Shown piece by piece: positions 8,078 through 16,739 of a stretch of 37,752 nucleotides of DNA. The notes beneath the pieces were generated by a model. The model worked only from the letters and a program-made list of their open reading frames with translations. It had not been told where the DNA came from and ran no database searches. The stretch covers positions 1 through 37,752 of the forward strand of contig JAVVEY010000016.1 of assembly GCA_032250675.1 (NCBI GenBank), written 5' to 3'. Origin of the DNA: Gaopeijia sp032250675 (GTDB taxonomy: Bacteria; Gemmatimonadota; Gemmatimonadetes; Longimicrobiales; Gaopeijiaceae). A program made the translations under genes and the position numbers. Numbering within the stretch: the first letter of the stretch is position 1; every line of letters starts with the position of its first letter.

Positions 8078-8947
8078 TCAATTGCTGCGCCGCCGTCGGC
8101 TGACTTCGTCGAGGAGTTCGCGTTCCGCGGCGGTAAGTGAGGCGATCCCCCGTTCGGAGATCTTGTCGAGGACGCGGTCGACCTCATCGAGGATTCTCCG
8201 TTCTTCGGTGTCGTCGATCTGGCGGGTCTTCGAGCGCCTCTGGCGGGGCGTCTTCTCCTTGCGGGCGCTGACGGTGACCTTCCCCCCACCCGTCTTCTCG
8301 TGACGCGGGATCGGAGACCCCGGAGTGCGCCCGACGAGCGCCGCGGGACGCCAGTCCGCCTTGAGGTAGAGGAAGGCGGCCACGATCCCCCCGAGGTGCG
8401 CGAAGTGCGCGATCCCATTGCCCGACCCGGAGAGTCCCTCGAGGAGGGACACCACGAAGAGGAAGCCCACGAGCCACTTCGCCTTGACCGGGAAGATCCC
8501 GTAGACGTGGATCGGCGCGTTGGGCCAGTTCATCGCGAAGGCGAGCATCACGCCATACGTCGCTCCCGAGGCGCCCACGACACTCGCCGGCATGAAGAGG
8601 ATCGAGAGGATCGCCCCACCGAGCCCCGAGACGAGGTAGAATCGCAGAAACTCGCGGCTCCCCCAGCGGCCCTCGAGGGGCGTGCCGAAGAAGAAGAGCA
8701 TCAGCATGTTGATCGCGAGGTGCCAGAACCCTCCATGCACGAAGATGTAGGTGAGCACACCCCACGGGCGCGTGAGGAGACGCGGCGGATGCAGCGCGAG
8801 GAGCTCGAGTGCCGGAGGCCAGATCAGGGTGATGGCGAAGACGACGGCATTCACGACCAGCAGCCGTTTCACCATGGGCGTGATCCCCATGGACAAACCG
8901 CCGAAGCCTCCGGCTCCGAACCCGCTCATCGTGCGTCGTGCGAACAT
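8078..8947 (-). CDS. rhomboid family intramembrane serine protease
   Basis: This six-helix membrane protease cleaves transmembrane segments of client proteins. HGGFWHLAINMLMLFFFG (about 71-88) holds the HxxxN motif, VGASGATYG the nucleophile Ser127, and AHFAHLGG the catalytic His184. The 289-aa length counts from ATG 8947, preceded by GGGGGAG. A TTG at 8977 overlaps the ddl stop and would add 10 residues, so the true start is uncertain. After the membrane domain comes a basic linker and a soluble tail ending in LTAAERELLDEVSRR. That tail resembles the short conserved C-terminal domain (DUF6576-like, from memory) seen on rhomboids in Bacteroidota and relatives. The substrate is unknown. Confidence 0.94.
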   Translation of the reverse strand: MFARRTMSGFGAGGFGGLSMGITPMVKRLLVVNAVVFAITLIWPPALELLALHPPRLLTRPWGVLTYIFVHGGFWHLAINMLMLFFFGTPLEGRWGSREFLRFYLVSGLGGAILSILFMPASVVGASGATYGVMLAFAMNWPNAPIHVYGIFPVKAKWLVGFLFVVSLLEGLSGSGNGIAHFAHLGGIVAAFLYLKADWRPAALVGRTPGSPIPRHEKTGGGKVTVSARKEKTPRQRRSKTRQIDDTEERRILDEVDRVLDKISERGIASLTAAERELLDEVSRRRRSN

Positions 8948-8973
8948 CACTCCCCCGCGTGGTCTGGCGTCGT

Positions 8974-10002
8974 TCAAACCCCGTGTGCACGGAGCGAGTT
9001 CCGGCGCGCGGCGGCAGACCGGACGATCCGGTCACAGAGCGCGGGAAAGTCGATCCCCGCGGCCCGCGCCGCGCGGGGGAGGAGGCTGTTCCCCGTCATC
9101 CCCGGAAGGTTGTTCGCCTCGAGGCACCAGATCTCGCCTTCTCGATCCATCATGAAGTCGACGCGTGAGTAGTCGCGCAGCCCCAGCACCCGATGCACCT
9201 CGAGCGCGAGCGTGGACATCCGCGCCGCCGCCGCCTCGTCCACCTCGGCGGGAAAGATCTCCCGCGCCATCCCCGGCTGATACTTGCACTCGTAGTCGAA
9301 GAGTTCATGCTCCGGGATGATCTCCCCCACGGGAAGCGTCTCGTCGCCGACGATCCCCACCGTGAATTCGCGCCCCGACACGTACGCCTCGGCCACCACG
9401 CGATCGTCGAAGGCGCGCGCCTCCGCGAGCGCGACCTCGAGTGCTTCACGATCGCGCACGAGCTCGAGGCGCAGCGAGGAACCTCCGTGCGCGGCCTTGA
9501 TGACGATCGGGAGCCCCACCTCGGTCATGAGGTGCTCGGGATCGAAGACATCGGTGAGCCAGTGCGGAGTGGGAAGCCCCGCGGCCCGCATCAGCGTCTT
9601 GCTCGCGTCCTTGTCCATCGCGAGCCGGCACCCCTCCGGATCCGACCCGGTATAGACGAGCCCCTCGTCCTCGAGCACCCCCTGCAGCGTGCCGTCTTCC
9701 CCACGCCCCCCATGCAGCGCGATCGCGAAGAGATCCGCCCCACCGGCGTCCGGGTGATCGAAGAGACGATTCACCTCGCCGAGGGCGATGCGGTCGCTCT
9801 CGCGGGCCCCGGCGGGTGTGGGAGGCACCCCTTCGCGCAGGAGGGCGTCCTCCTCCGCGCGCCCGAGCACGCGGCATCTCGCCGTATCGAATGCGACGAC
9901 GTCATGCCCCGCCGCCCGCAGCGCCGCCGACATCTGGACCCCGGTGGCGAGCGACACATCGCGCTCGTCGGAATCTCCCCCGAGGAGGACGGTGATCTTC
10001 AT
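8974..10002 (-). CDS. ddl: D-alanine--D-alanine ligase
   Basis: This ATP-grasp enzyme joins two D-alanines for peptidoglycan precursor synthesis in the cytoplasm. The 342 aa start at ATG 10002 with MKITVLLGGDSDERDVSL, where the Glu that binds the first D-Ala is kept. YTGSDPEGCRLAMDKDASK and EAYVSGREFTVGI are typical. The metal-binding stretch reads LEANNLPGMTGNSLLP in place of the usual EVNT(L/S)PGMT, keeping the Glu, Asn and Ser-Leu. The omega-loop Tyr (ECKYQPG) is present, which from family knowledge fits D-Ala-D-Ala rather than D-Ala-D-lactate. The start is 46 nt after the CBS-like gene's stop. There is no murC/murB/ftsQ neighbourhood, unlike many ddl genes. Confidence 0.95.
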   Translation of the reverse strand: MKITVLLGGDSDERDVSLATGVQMSAALRAAGHDVVAFDTARCRVLGRAEEDALLREGVPPTPAGARESDRIALGEVNRLFDHPDAGGADLFAIALHGGRGEDGTLQGVLEDEGLVYTGSDPEGCRLAMDKDASKTLMRAAGLPTPHWLTDVFDPEHLMTEVGLPIVIKAAHGGSSLRLELVRDREALEVALAEARAFDDRVVAEAYVSGREFTVGIVGDETLPVGEIIPEHELFDYECKYQPGMAREIFPAEVDEAAAARMSTLALEVHRVLGLRDYSRVDFMMDREGEIWCLEANNLPGMTGNSLLPRAARAAGIDFPALCDRIVRSAAARRNSLRAHGV

Positions 10003-10048
10003 GCACGCGTCCCGTCGAGACGCCGCCACGTCCGCGCGAGGAGCCGTC

Positions 10049-11443
10049 TCATCCGCGCGTCTGCGTGAGGTCGCGTACGATATCGAAGCGCGTGACGATC
10101 CCGGTGACCTTCCCATCCTCGCGCACGAGCACGGCCGGTGATCGATGCGTCAGGAGCCGGGTGACCTCCTCTGCGCCGGTGGTCACCTCGACGACCGGCC
10201 AGGGCGGGCCCATGACCGACTCGACCGCGCGATCGAGGAGCGTTGCATCCTCGAGCACCTCCGCCATCACCTCGCTCTCCGTGACCGATCCCACGCACTC
10301 GCCGTCCCGGATCACCGGGAGCTGTGAGACGCCGTGCGTCGCCATCGTGGAGAGCGCCATCCGCACCGGTGTGTCGGGGTCGGCCGCGTGGAGGGCCGCC
10401 TTCCCTTCGGTGTGAGTCCGCGCGAGGTCGCCGGCCGATCGCCGCTCCCGGCGTTCGAGGAAGCCGTTCTCGCGCATCCATTCATCGTCGTAGAGCTTCG
10501 AGAGATAGCGCTCGCCCCAGTCGCAGAGCACCGCCACGATGCAGGCCTCGGGATCGTCGATCTCGCGTGCCTTCTGCAGCGCGGCTTCGACGATCAGACC
10601 CGACGAGCCACCGACGAAGAGACCTTCCTCACGCGTGAGACGCCGCGCCATGCGGAAGGCGTCGCGATCCGATATCGTCACGAATTCGTCGATCAGATCG
10701 AGATCGAGGTTGTCGGTCAGCTTGTCGCTGCCGAGCCCTTCCACCTTGTAGGGATGCCCCTCGACCATCTCGCCGGTGTGGAAGAAGGGAGCGAGGAGCG
10801 AGCCCTCGGGATCGACGCCGCAGATGCGAACGTCGGGATTCTTCTCCTTCAGGAATCGGGCGGTGCCGGTGATCGTCCCCCCCGTCCCCGATCCCGCGAA
10901 GAAGTGGGTGATCCGGCCCCCGGTCTGATCCCAGAGCTCGGGACCGGTGGTGGCCTCGTGCGCGGCGGGGTTGGCCGGGTTGTAGAACTGGTCCGCGAGG
11001 ATCGCTCCGGGCGTCTCCTCGGCGATGCGCTTCGCCTTGACGGTGTAGTGCTCGGGGTGGTCCGGGGGCACGGCGGTCGGGACGATGACGACCTCCGCGC
11101 CGAAGGCTCGCAGAAGCTTCACCTTCTCGTCCGACATCTTGTCGGGCATCGTGAAGATGCACCGATATCCACGGGTCGAGGCCGCCATCGCCAGCGCGAG
11201 CCCGGTGTTGCCGCTCGTCGCCTCCACGATCGTGCCGCCGGGACCGAGCCGACCCTCGTCTTCGGCCGCCTCGATCATCGCGAGCCCGATGCGATCCTTC
11301 ACCGATCCCCCGGGGTTCATGAACTCGCACTTGCCCCAGACGGGGGTCCGGCACCCATCCGTCACGCGGTTGAGGCGGACGAGGGGGGTCCAGCCGACGA
11401 GCTGGATGACATCATCGTAGGGATCGCGGTGGCGTTCACACAT
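10049..11443 (-). CDS. cystathionine beta-synthase-like PLP enzyme with C-terminal CBS domains
   Basis: The 464-aa protein has a fold-type II PLP domain (about 1-330) followed by a pair of CBS modules (about 350-464), the layout of cystathionine beta-synthase. The PLP lysine is Lys49 in NPGGSVKDRIGL. EATSGNTGLAL is the substrate loop, and GSGTGGTITGTARF binds the cofactor phosphate. It probably condenses serine (or an activated serine) with homocysteine or sulfide. Whether it is a true cystathionine beta-synthase or a CBS-tailed cysteine synthase cannot be decided from the sequence, since no cystathionine lyase gene lies nearby. Its ATG shares one base with the TGA of the TonB-C gene (TGATG), indicating translational coupling. 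The CBS pair suggests control by an adenosyl ligand. Confidence 0.9.
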   Translation of the reverse strand: MCERHRDPYDDVIQLVGWTPLVRLNRVTDGCRTPVWGKCEFMNPGGSVKDRIGLAMIEAAEDEGRLGPGGTIVEATSGNTGLALAMAASTRGYRCIFTMPDKMSDEKVKLLRAFGAEVVIVPTAVPPDHPEHYTVKAKRIAEETPGAILADQFYNPANPAAHEATTGPELWDQTGGRITHFFAGSGTGGTITGTARFLKEKNPDVRICGVDPEGSLLAPFFHTGEMVEGHPYKVEGLGSDKLTDNLDLDLIDEFVTISDRDAFRMARRLTREEGLFVGGSSGLIVEAALQKAREIDDPEACIVAVLCDWGERYLSKLYDDEWMRENGFLERRERRSAGDLARTHTEGKAALHAADPDTPVRMALSTMATHGVSQLPVIRDGECVGSVTESEVMAEVLEDATLLDRAVESVMGPPWPVVEVTTGAEEVTRLLTHRSPAVLVREDGKVTGIVTRFDIVRDLTQTRG

Positions 11444-11814
11444 CAGAGATTCCCCCCGCCCCGGGGGCGTCTGGAGAAGAGGATCGGGACGCGGGCCCAG
11501 ACCTCGATCCTTCGACCGTTGCGCCGGGCCGGGTCGAAGCGCAACTGCCGGGCGCCGACGACCGCCGCCGAATCGAAGGCCGCCCACCCGCTCGACTCGA
11601 GGATCTCGACCTCGGTGACGGTTCCGGTTTCACTGACGCGCACCCGCACGAGCGTCTCGCCCTCCACCCCCTGATCCCAGAGGTCGAGCGGGTATTCGAT
11701 CGGGATGTTCTGGAAGAGGGGTGAGGGCCGCTGAATCTGCTGCTCGCCGGCGCACGCGGCGAGGAACGGCATCAGGATGAGCGCGAAGGGGCGAGATCGG
11801 TGGAGTGATTTCAT
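11443..11814 (-). CDS. TonB C-terminal domain lipoprotein
   Basis: This 123-aa protein begins with a lipoprotein signal, with FLAAC placing the lipidated Cys at 21. It then carries little more than a TonB C-terminal domain (about 50-115): GVEGETLVRVRVSETGTV, then LESSGWAAFDSAAV, RQLRFDPARRNG and VWARVPILF. Classical TonB has an N-terminal membrane helix and a long Pro-rich linker; both are missing, so direct energy transduction is unlikely. A periplasmic binding or scaffold role at a membrane is more plausible (inference). The ATG overlaps the mutS stop as ATGA and its own stop overlaps the next ATG, so it is tightly coupled on both sides. Confidence 0.85.
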   Translation of the reverse strand: MKSLHRSRPFALILMPFLAACAGEQQIQRPSPLFQNIPIEYPLDLWDQGVEGETLVRVRVSETGTVTEVEILESSGWAAFDSAAVVGARQLRFDPARRNGRRIEVWARVPILFSRRPRGGGNL

Positions 11815-14453
11815 TCTGAGGCTTCGCCCCGTGCCTCCCGGCGCAGATCCGCCAGGAGGTTGAGGGCTTCGAGGGGTGTCAGGTGGTCGAGGTCGAGGCC
11901 GCGAAGTCGCGCCACGACCGGGGGTTCGACGGTGAAGATCGAGAGCTGGTCCGGAGGAGGTTCCGAGGCGGGACGATGGGCGCCGTAGCGACCGAGTCCC
12001 TCGCCCCCTCCCGAGTGTGTTCCTTCGAGTTGGGTCAGAAGTTCCCGGGCCCGTGCCAGCACTTCGGGAGGCGCACCCGCAAGCCGGGCCACCTCGATCC
12101 CGTAGGAGCGGTCGGCGCCCCCCTCCTCCAGACGCCGCAGGAAGACGATCTCCCCGCCGGTCTCGCGCACCGCCACATTGAGGTTGTACACCCCGGGGAG
12201 GAGATCACCGAGCTGCGTCAGCTCGTGATAGTGCGTGGCGAAGATCGTCTTGCACCCCACCCGCTCGTGCAGGTGCTCGGTCACGGCCCACGCGATCGAG
12301 ACGCCGTCGTAGGTCGATGTGCCCCGCCCGATCTCGTCGAGGAGCACGAGGCTCCGCTCGGTGGCGCCGTGCAGGATCGCCGCCGTCTCGTGCATCTCGA
12401 CCATGAAGGTGGACTCTCCGCGCGCCAGGTTGTCGGAGGCACCGACGCGGGTGAAGATGCGGTCGGCCACGGGGAGTCGCGCCCGCTCCGCAGGCACGAA
12501 GGCTCCGATCTGCGCCATGAGCTGAATCAGACCCACCTGGCGAAGCACGGTGCTCTTCCCCGCCATATTCGGTCCGGTCAGGATGATGACGAACCCTCCA
12601 CCGTCCCCCTCGTTCGAAAGACGCACGTCGTTGGGAATGAACGCCTCGCGGGGCATCATCGTCTCGACCACGGGGTGGCGTCCGGCCACGATCTCCAGTT
12701 CGAATCCGTCGTGCACCTCGGGGCGCACATACCTCCGCGTCTCCGCCACCTCCGCCAGCGTCGCGAGGAGATCGATGATCGCCACCTGGTCCGCCGCCTC
12801 CTGGATCCGCCCGAGCTCCCTGGCCACGCGAGCGCGCACGCCTCCGAAGAGCTCCGCCTCGAGGCGCTCGATCGCCTCGTCGGCGCCGAAGACCTTCTCC
12901 TCCCACTCCTTCAGCTCGGGGGTGAAGTATCGTTCGCCATTGGCGAGCGTCTGCTTGCGCGTCCACGCGTCGGGGACGCGATCGAGGTTCGCCTTCGTCA
13001 CCTCGAGATAGTACCCGAACACCTTGTTGTATCCGACCTTGAGCGACTGGATCCCCGTCGTCTCGCGCTCGCGCGCCTGAAGCCCGGCGATGAACTCCAC
13101 GGCGCCGTCGCGCGTCTCGCGAAGCTCGTCGAGGTCGGGGTCGAAGCCCGATGCGATCACCCCCCCGTCCTGCAGCGCGGCGGGAGGATCGGGTGTGATC
13201 GCGGTGTCGAGGAAGTCGCGCAGATCGTCGAGTGTGTCGAGGTCGGCGCCGTGGGTGCGAAGGAGCTCGGACCCGGCCTCCGCGGCCGCCTCGCGGATCG
13301 CCGGGAGGTGCTCGAGTGATCGAGCGAGCGAGCGGAGGTCGCGCGGGCCGACGCGCCCCGTTCCGACCTTCCCCGCCAGACGCTCCAGATCGGCGATCGA
13401 CGCGAGCGTCGTGCGGAGGCGGCGACGCAGCGGGGGGAGGTCGACAAGCTCCTCCACGGCGCGCTGCCGTGCGTGGATCTCCGCGAGGTCGGCGAGGGGA
13501 TTCAGCACCCACCGTCGCAGACGACGCGCGCCCATCGCGGTGACCGCGTCATCGAGCACGGCGATGAGTGTACCCCCCTCCTGACCCGCGCGGAGCGGTT
13601 CGACGAGTTCGAGGTTGCGGCGCGTCATCTCGTCAAGCACCATCGCGCTGCCATCGCGTTCGATGCGAGGAGGACGGAGATGTTCGATCCCGGCGGGGCG
13701 GATCTCGTGCATGTAGGCGATGAGCGCGCCCGAGGCGCGCACGAGGAGGGCGTCTTCCGCCTCGAACCCGAAACCGTGCAGACCCTGCACGCCGTAGCGG
13801 CGTTCGATCTCTTCGGTGGCCGCGTCGAGATCGAAGAGCCACGGATCTCGCAGCGTGCGGGCCGGACCCCCCTGCGAGGGCGGCATGAGGCCGGCGACCT
13901 CCGCCGATTCCGCGTCGGCGCGTGCCAGGAGGAGTTCGCTCGGTTCGATCCGTCCCACCTCGTCGACGAGTCGTTCCGTGGCGACCCGTCGCGTCACGAG
14001 CTCGCCCGTCGAGAGGTCGAGCGCGGCGACGCCCCGCGCGCCTCGCTCTTCGGGGGTGAGCGCCATGACCCAGGAGTTCTTCCGCGCCGCGAGGAGCTCG
14101 TCGTGGAGAACCGTGCCCGGCGTGACCGTCTCGACGACCTCGCGCCGCACCACACCGCGCGCCTCCGCCGGATCCTCCACCTGGTCGCAGATCGCGACGC
14201 GACGCCCCGCGCGCACGAGACGCGCGAGGTACTCGTCGAGCGCCTTGGCGGGGATCCCCGCGAGGGGCACCTTCCGAGCCGCCCCATTGTTGCGGTTCGT
14301 CAGGGTGAGCCCCAGGAGCTTCGCCCCCTCCACGGCGTCGCCGTGGAAGAGCTCGAAGAAGTCCCCGACGCGGAAGAGCACGAGCGCGTCCTCGTGACGG
14401 CGCTTCACATCCCTCCACTGCTGCATCATCGGGGTGTCGTCGGAGGCGGACAT
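11811..14453 (-). CDS. mutS: DNA mismatch repair protein MutS
   Basis: This 880-aa protein recognises mismatches and small loops in newly replicated DNA and recruits MutL. The start at ATG 14453 gives the usual N-terminus with the mismatch-binding motif ALVLFRVGDFFELFHGDA (Phe-x-Glu included). Next come the connector, lever and clamp regions, then the ABC-type ATPase: Walker A TGPNMAGKST near residue 625, signature-type GESTFMVEM, Walker B LVLLDEIGRGTSTYDG, and the conserved THYHEL. The length is normal for MutS1. No mutL is in the window. The stop overlaps the TonB-C gene start (ATGA). The amidase stop lies 58 nt upstream of the mutS start. Confidence 0.97.
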   Translation of the reverse strand: MSASDDTPMMQQWRDVKRRHEDALVLFRVGDFFELFHGDAVEGAKLLGLTLTNRNNGAARKVPLAGIPAKALDEYLARLVRAGRRVAICDQVEDPAEARGVVRREVVETVTPGTVLHDELLAARKNSWVMALTPEERGARGVAALDLSTGELVTRRVATERLVDEVGRIEPSELLLARADAESAEVAGLMPPSQGGPARTLRDPWLFDLDAATEEIERRYGVQGLHGFGFEAEDALLVRASGALIAYMHEIRPAGIEHLRPPRIERDGSAMVLDEMTRRNLELVEPLRAGQEGGTLIAVLDDAVTAMGARRLRRWVLNPLADLAEIHARQRAVEELVDLPPLRRRLRTTLASIADLERLAGKVGTGRVGPRDLRSLARSLEHLPAIREAAAEAGSELLRTHGADLDTLDDLRDFLDTAITPDPPAALQDGGVIASGFDPDLDELRETRDGAVEFIAGLQARERETTGIQSLKVGYNKVFGYYLEVTKANLDRVPDAWTRKQTLANGERYFTPELKEWEEKVFGADEAIERLEAELFGGVRARVARELGRIQEAADQVAIIDLLATLAEVAETRRYVRPEVHDGFELEIVAGRHPVVETMMPREAFIPNDVRLSNEGDGGGFVIILTGPNMAGKSTVLRQVGLIQLMAQIGAFVPAERARLPVADRIFTRVGASDNLARGESTFMVEMHETAAILHGATERSLVLLDEIGRGTSTYDGVSIAWAVTEHLHERVGCKTIFATHYHELTQLGDLLPGVYNLNVAVRETGGEIVFLRRLEEGGADRSYGIEVARLAGAPPEVLARARELLTQLEGTHSGGGEGLGRYGAHRPASEPPPDQLSIFTVEPPVVARLRGLDLDHLTPLEALNLLADLRREARGEASE

Positions 14454-14511
14454 GCGGGGGGATCGGTGGGGAGGGAGGGGCCCGGAAACTACCCGTCGAC
14501 GGGGTGACGAA

Positions 14512-16137
14512 TCAACTGATCCCCGGCGGAGCCTCCAGCTCTCCGAACCCCTCGGGGGGCCGTCGGTGCCGGGTGCCCTCCTCCCACGCGTACGCCAGGC
14601 GGAAGAGCGTCGCCTCATCGAAAGCGCGCCCGAGGAGCTGGAGGCCGGCGGGGAGATTCCCGTAGGTGTACCCCATCGGCACGGTGATCGCGGGAAGGCC
14701 GCTCGCCGGCGCGACGCGCTGCGAGTTGTCGCCCCGATACTCCTCGTTGGCCCGATCGAGGGGGGCCGGCGGCCACGTCCACGTCGGGTAGATCAGAGCA
14801 GCGAGTTCGTTCTCCTCCATCACCGCCTCGACCGTCTCCCGGAAGCGTTGCCGCGTCGGGTTTTCCCAGAAGTCCATGCACGGCTCGTCCCACTCCGATG
14901 GAGGACGATCGGCCGGCGCGTCGAGAGCGCTCCGCAGCGTGGATTCGATCGAGGGGTCGAACGCCCCCGCCTCCCACGCCTCGATCGGATCCGAGATCGG
15001 AGCGTCGGGACCGAGCGACTCGAGATAGCGCACGAGATCGTACCGGAAACGCGAGCACCACACCCCCGGACCGCGGACGAGCGCGAAGTCGAGATCGACC
15101 TCGATGACGGTGGCGCCGAGGCGGCGCAGATCCTCGACCGCCTCATCGAAGACCCGCGCGACCGCGGTATCCATCTCCTCGTGCCGCGTCAGGGGCGAGA
15201 GAATGCCCAGGCGCGCGCCCTGGAGTGCCGACGTGGGCGACGGCATGTCGAAGAGCGTCTCGATCGTCCATCCCGGAGTGGCGGCATCAGGGTGAACCAT
15301 CGTGTAGGGGTCCTTCGGGTCGGGCCCCGCCACGACGCGGTACACGCGGGCCACATCCTCGACGGTGCGCCCCATCGGCCCACCTACGTCCCGGTCGAAT
15401 GCGAGCGGGATGATCCCGTCCCGCGAGGTCGCACCGAGCGTCGACCGGATCCCCACGAGGGCGAGGTGCGAGGAGGGCCCCCGGATCGAGTTCCCGGTGT
15501 CCGATCCGAACCCCACGATCCCGAAGGAGGCGGCGATGCCGGACGCCGTCCCGCCGCTCGAGCCGGCCGGGGTTCGGTCGAGGGCGTAGGCGTTCCGCGT
15601 GCGTCCGAAGGAAGACGAGACGGTCTCCCGGGGCGAAAAGGCCCACTCCGCCATATTCGTCTTGGCGACCACCACGGCTCCCGCCCCCCGGGCGCGCTCG
15701 ATCTGTGTGGCGTCGTCCGGTGGGAGACTCCCCGCGAGCGCGGCGGAGCCTCCCGTGGTCACCATGTCGTGCGTATCGAAGTTGTCCTTGACCAGGATCG
15801 GCACGCAGTGGAGCGGCCCGGGCACGCCCCCGCCCCGCATCACCGAGTCGAGGGAGTCGGCGACGGCACGCGCGCGCGGGTTGACCACGGTGATCGCCCC
15901 GAGCTCCTCGTCGAGGCGCGCGATCCGGTCGAGGTGCGCGTCGACCACCATGCGGCACGTCGTTCGTCCCTCGCCGAGAGCGGTGTGGAGATCCCGGATC
16001 GTCAACTCCACCACGGGGATCGGCTGGGGACGAGTGCACGCCGCCACCGCGCCCAGGAGGAGGAAGGAGGCCAGGCGACGCGGGATCACGCGAAAGGAGG
16101 TCAGGCGAGCGGAGGGCACGCGAGCGAAACCGAGCAT
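14512..16137 (-). CDS. secreted amidase-signature hydrolase (lipoprotein)
   Basis: This 541-aa amidase-signature enzyme hydrolyses amide bonds with a Lys-cisSer-Ser triad. Visible motifs are HCVPILVKDNFDT (catalytic Lys), TPAGSSGGTASGIAA (cis-Ser) and GSDTGNSIRGPSSHLALVG (Ser nucleophile). The N-terminus carries a lipobox-like LLLGAVAAC, so it is probably an envelope lipoprotein rather than the GatA subunit of the tRNA amidotransferase. The ATG at 16137 gives a long n-region; a GTG at 16089 would give a more compact signal peptide, and neither has a clear Shine-Dalgarno. The start lies 20 nt after the receiver-protein stop, so it is in the same operon. The substrate is unknown; similar proteins are often named peptide amidase. 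Confidence 0.9.
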   Translation of the reverse strand: MLGFARVPSARLTSFRVIPRRLASFLLLGAVAACTRPQPIPVVELTIRDLHTALGEGRTTCRMVVDAHLDRIARLDEELGAITVVNPRARAVADSLDSVMRGGGVPGPLHCVPILVKDNFDTHDMVTTGGSAALAGSLPPDDATQIERARGAGAVVVAKTNMAEWAFSPRETVSSSFGRTRNAYALDRTPAGSSGGTASGIAASFGIVGFGSDTGNSIRGPSSHLALVGIRSTLGATSRDGIIPLAFDRDVGGPMGRTVEDVARVYRVVAGPDPKDPYTMVHPDAATPGWTIETLFDMPSPTSALQGARLGILSPLTRHEEMDTAVARVFDEAVEDLRRLGATVIEVDLDFALVRGPGVWCSRFRYDLVRYLESLGPDAPISDPIEAWEAGAFDPSIESTLRSALDAPADRPPSEWDEPCMDFWENPTRQRFRETVEAVMEENELAALIYPTWTWPPAPLDRANEEYRGDNSQRVAPASGLPAITVPMGYTYGNLPAGLQLLGRAFDEATLFRLAYAWEEGTRHRRPPEGFGELEAPPGIS

Positions 16138-16157
16138 CGTGGAGGAGCGCGCCCGCT

Positions 16158-16739
16158 TCAGGAGAAGAGGCCCTGCGTCGCGGCGAAGATCACGAGCGCG
16201 ATCACGACACCCGCCACCGCGATCCACGGCATGGAGCGCTTCCACTGGAGGCTGGACGGACCGGCGGCGCTCCGCGCGCTCGCTTCGAGCCCCGTCGCGC
16301 CGCGGCGGATCCCGCGCATCTCTCCCACATTCTTGAGGAGGGCGCGGAGTCGGTTCTCGAGCTCCACCGGGTTGTCGGGCTTCGTGAGGAAGTGGTTCCC
16401 GCCGAGGCCGTACGACTGCTCGATGTCGTCGTCGCGATCCGAGGAGGTCAGCACCGCCACCGGGATGGCGCGCAGCGCGTCGTCACTCTTGACCGCCGTG
16501 AGCACCTCGTGCCCGTCCCGACCCGGCATCCGGAGATCGAGGAGGACCAGATCGGGACGTACCCGCTGGATCACCTCGATCGCTTCGTCGCCATTGCTCG
16601 CCCGGGTCAGTTCCACGGGGACCGCAGAGGCGTTGCGCAACGCCATCTCGATCAGGAGAGCGTGGTCGTCGTTGTCCTCGGCGAGAACGACGCGCCACTT
16701 CTCGCGCCCACCATAGGGTACCCTCTCCCGCTGATTCAT
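16158..16739 (-). CDS. receiver-domain protein with a C-terminal membrane anchor
   Basis: Residues 15-137 of this 193-aa protein form a complete CheY/Rcp1-like receiver: acidic pocket Glu21/Asp22 in LAEDND, phosphoacceptor Asp68 in LVLLDLRMPG, Thr98 in AVLTSSD and Lys120 in FLTKPDNP. YGLGGNHFLTKP resembles Rcp1-type receivers. No DNA-binding or enzymatic output follows. Instead a basic linker leads to a single predicted membrane helix (about 171-188, PWIAVAGVVIALVIFAA) at the very C-terminus, as in a tail-anchored protein with the receiver in the cytoplasm. Phosphorylation may change binding to a membrane partner (inference). No histidine kinase is adjacent. The ATG overlaps the SPOR gene's stop (ATGA). 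Confidence 0.88.
   Translation of the reverse strand: MNQRERVPYGGREKWRVVLAEDNDDHALLIEMALRNASAVPVELTRASNGDEAIEVIQRVRPDLVLLDLRMPGRDGHEVLTAVKSDDALRAIPVAVLTSSDRDDDIEQSYGLGGNHFLTKPDNPVELENRLRALLKNVGEMRGIRRGATGLEASARSAAGPSSLQWKRSMPWIAVAGVVIALVIFAATQGLFS

Noticed and set aside
8050..8418. N-terminal extension of the S46 peptidase
   Set aside because: It is antiparallel-independent same-strand readthrough of the rhomboid gene in another frame and precedes a clear signal peptide at 8049.
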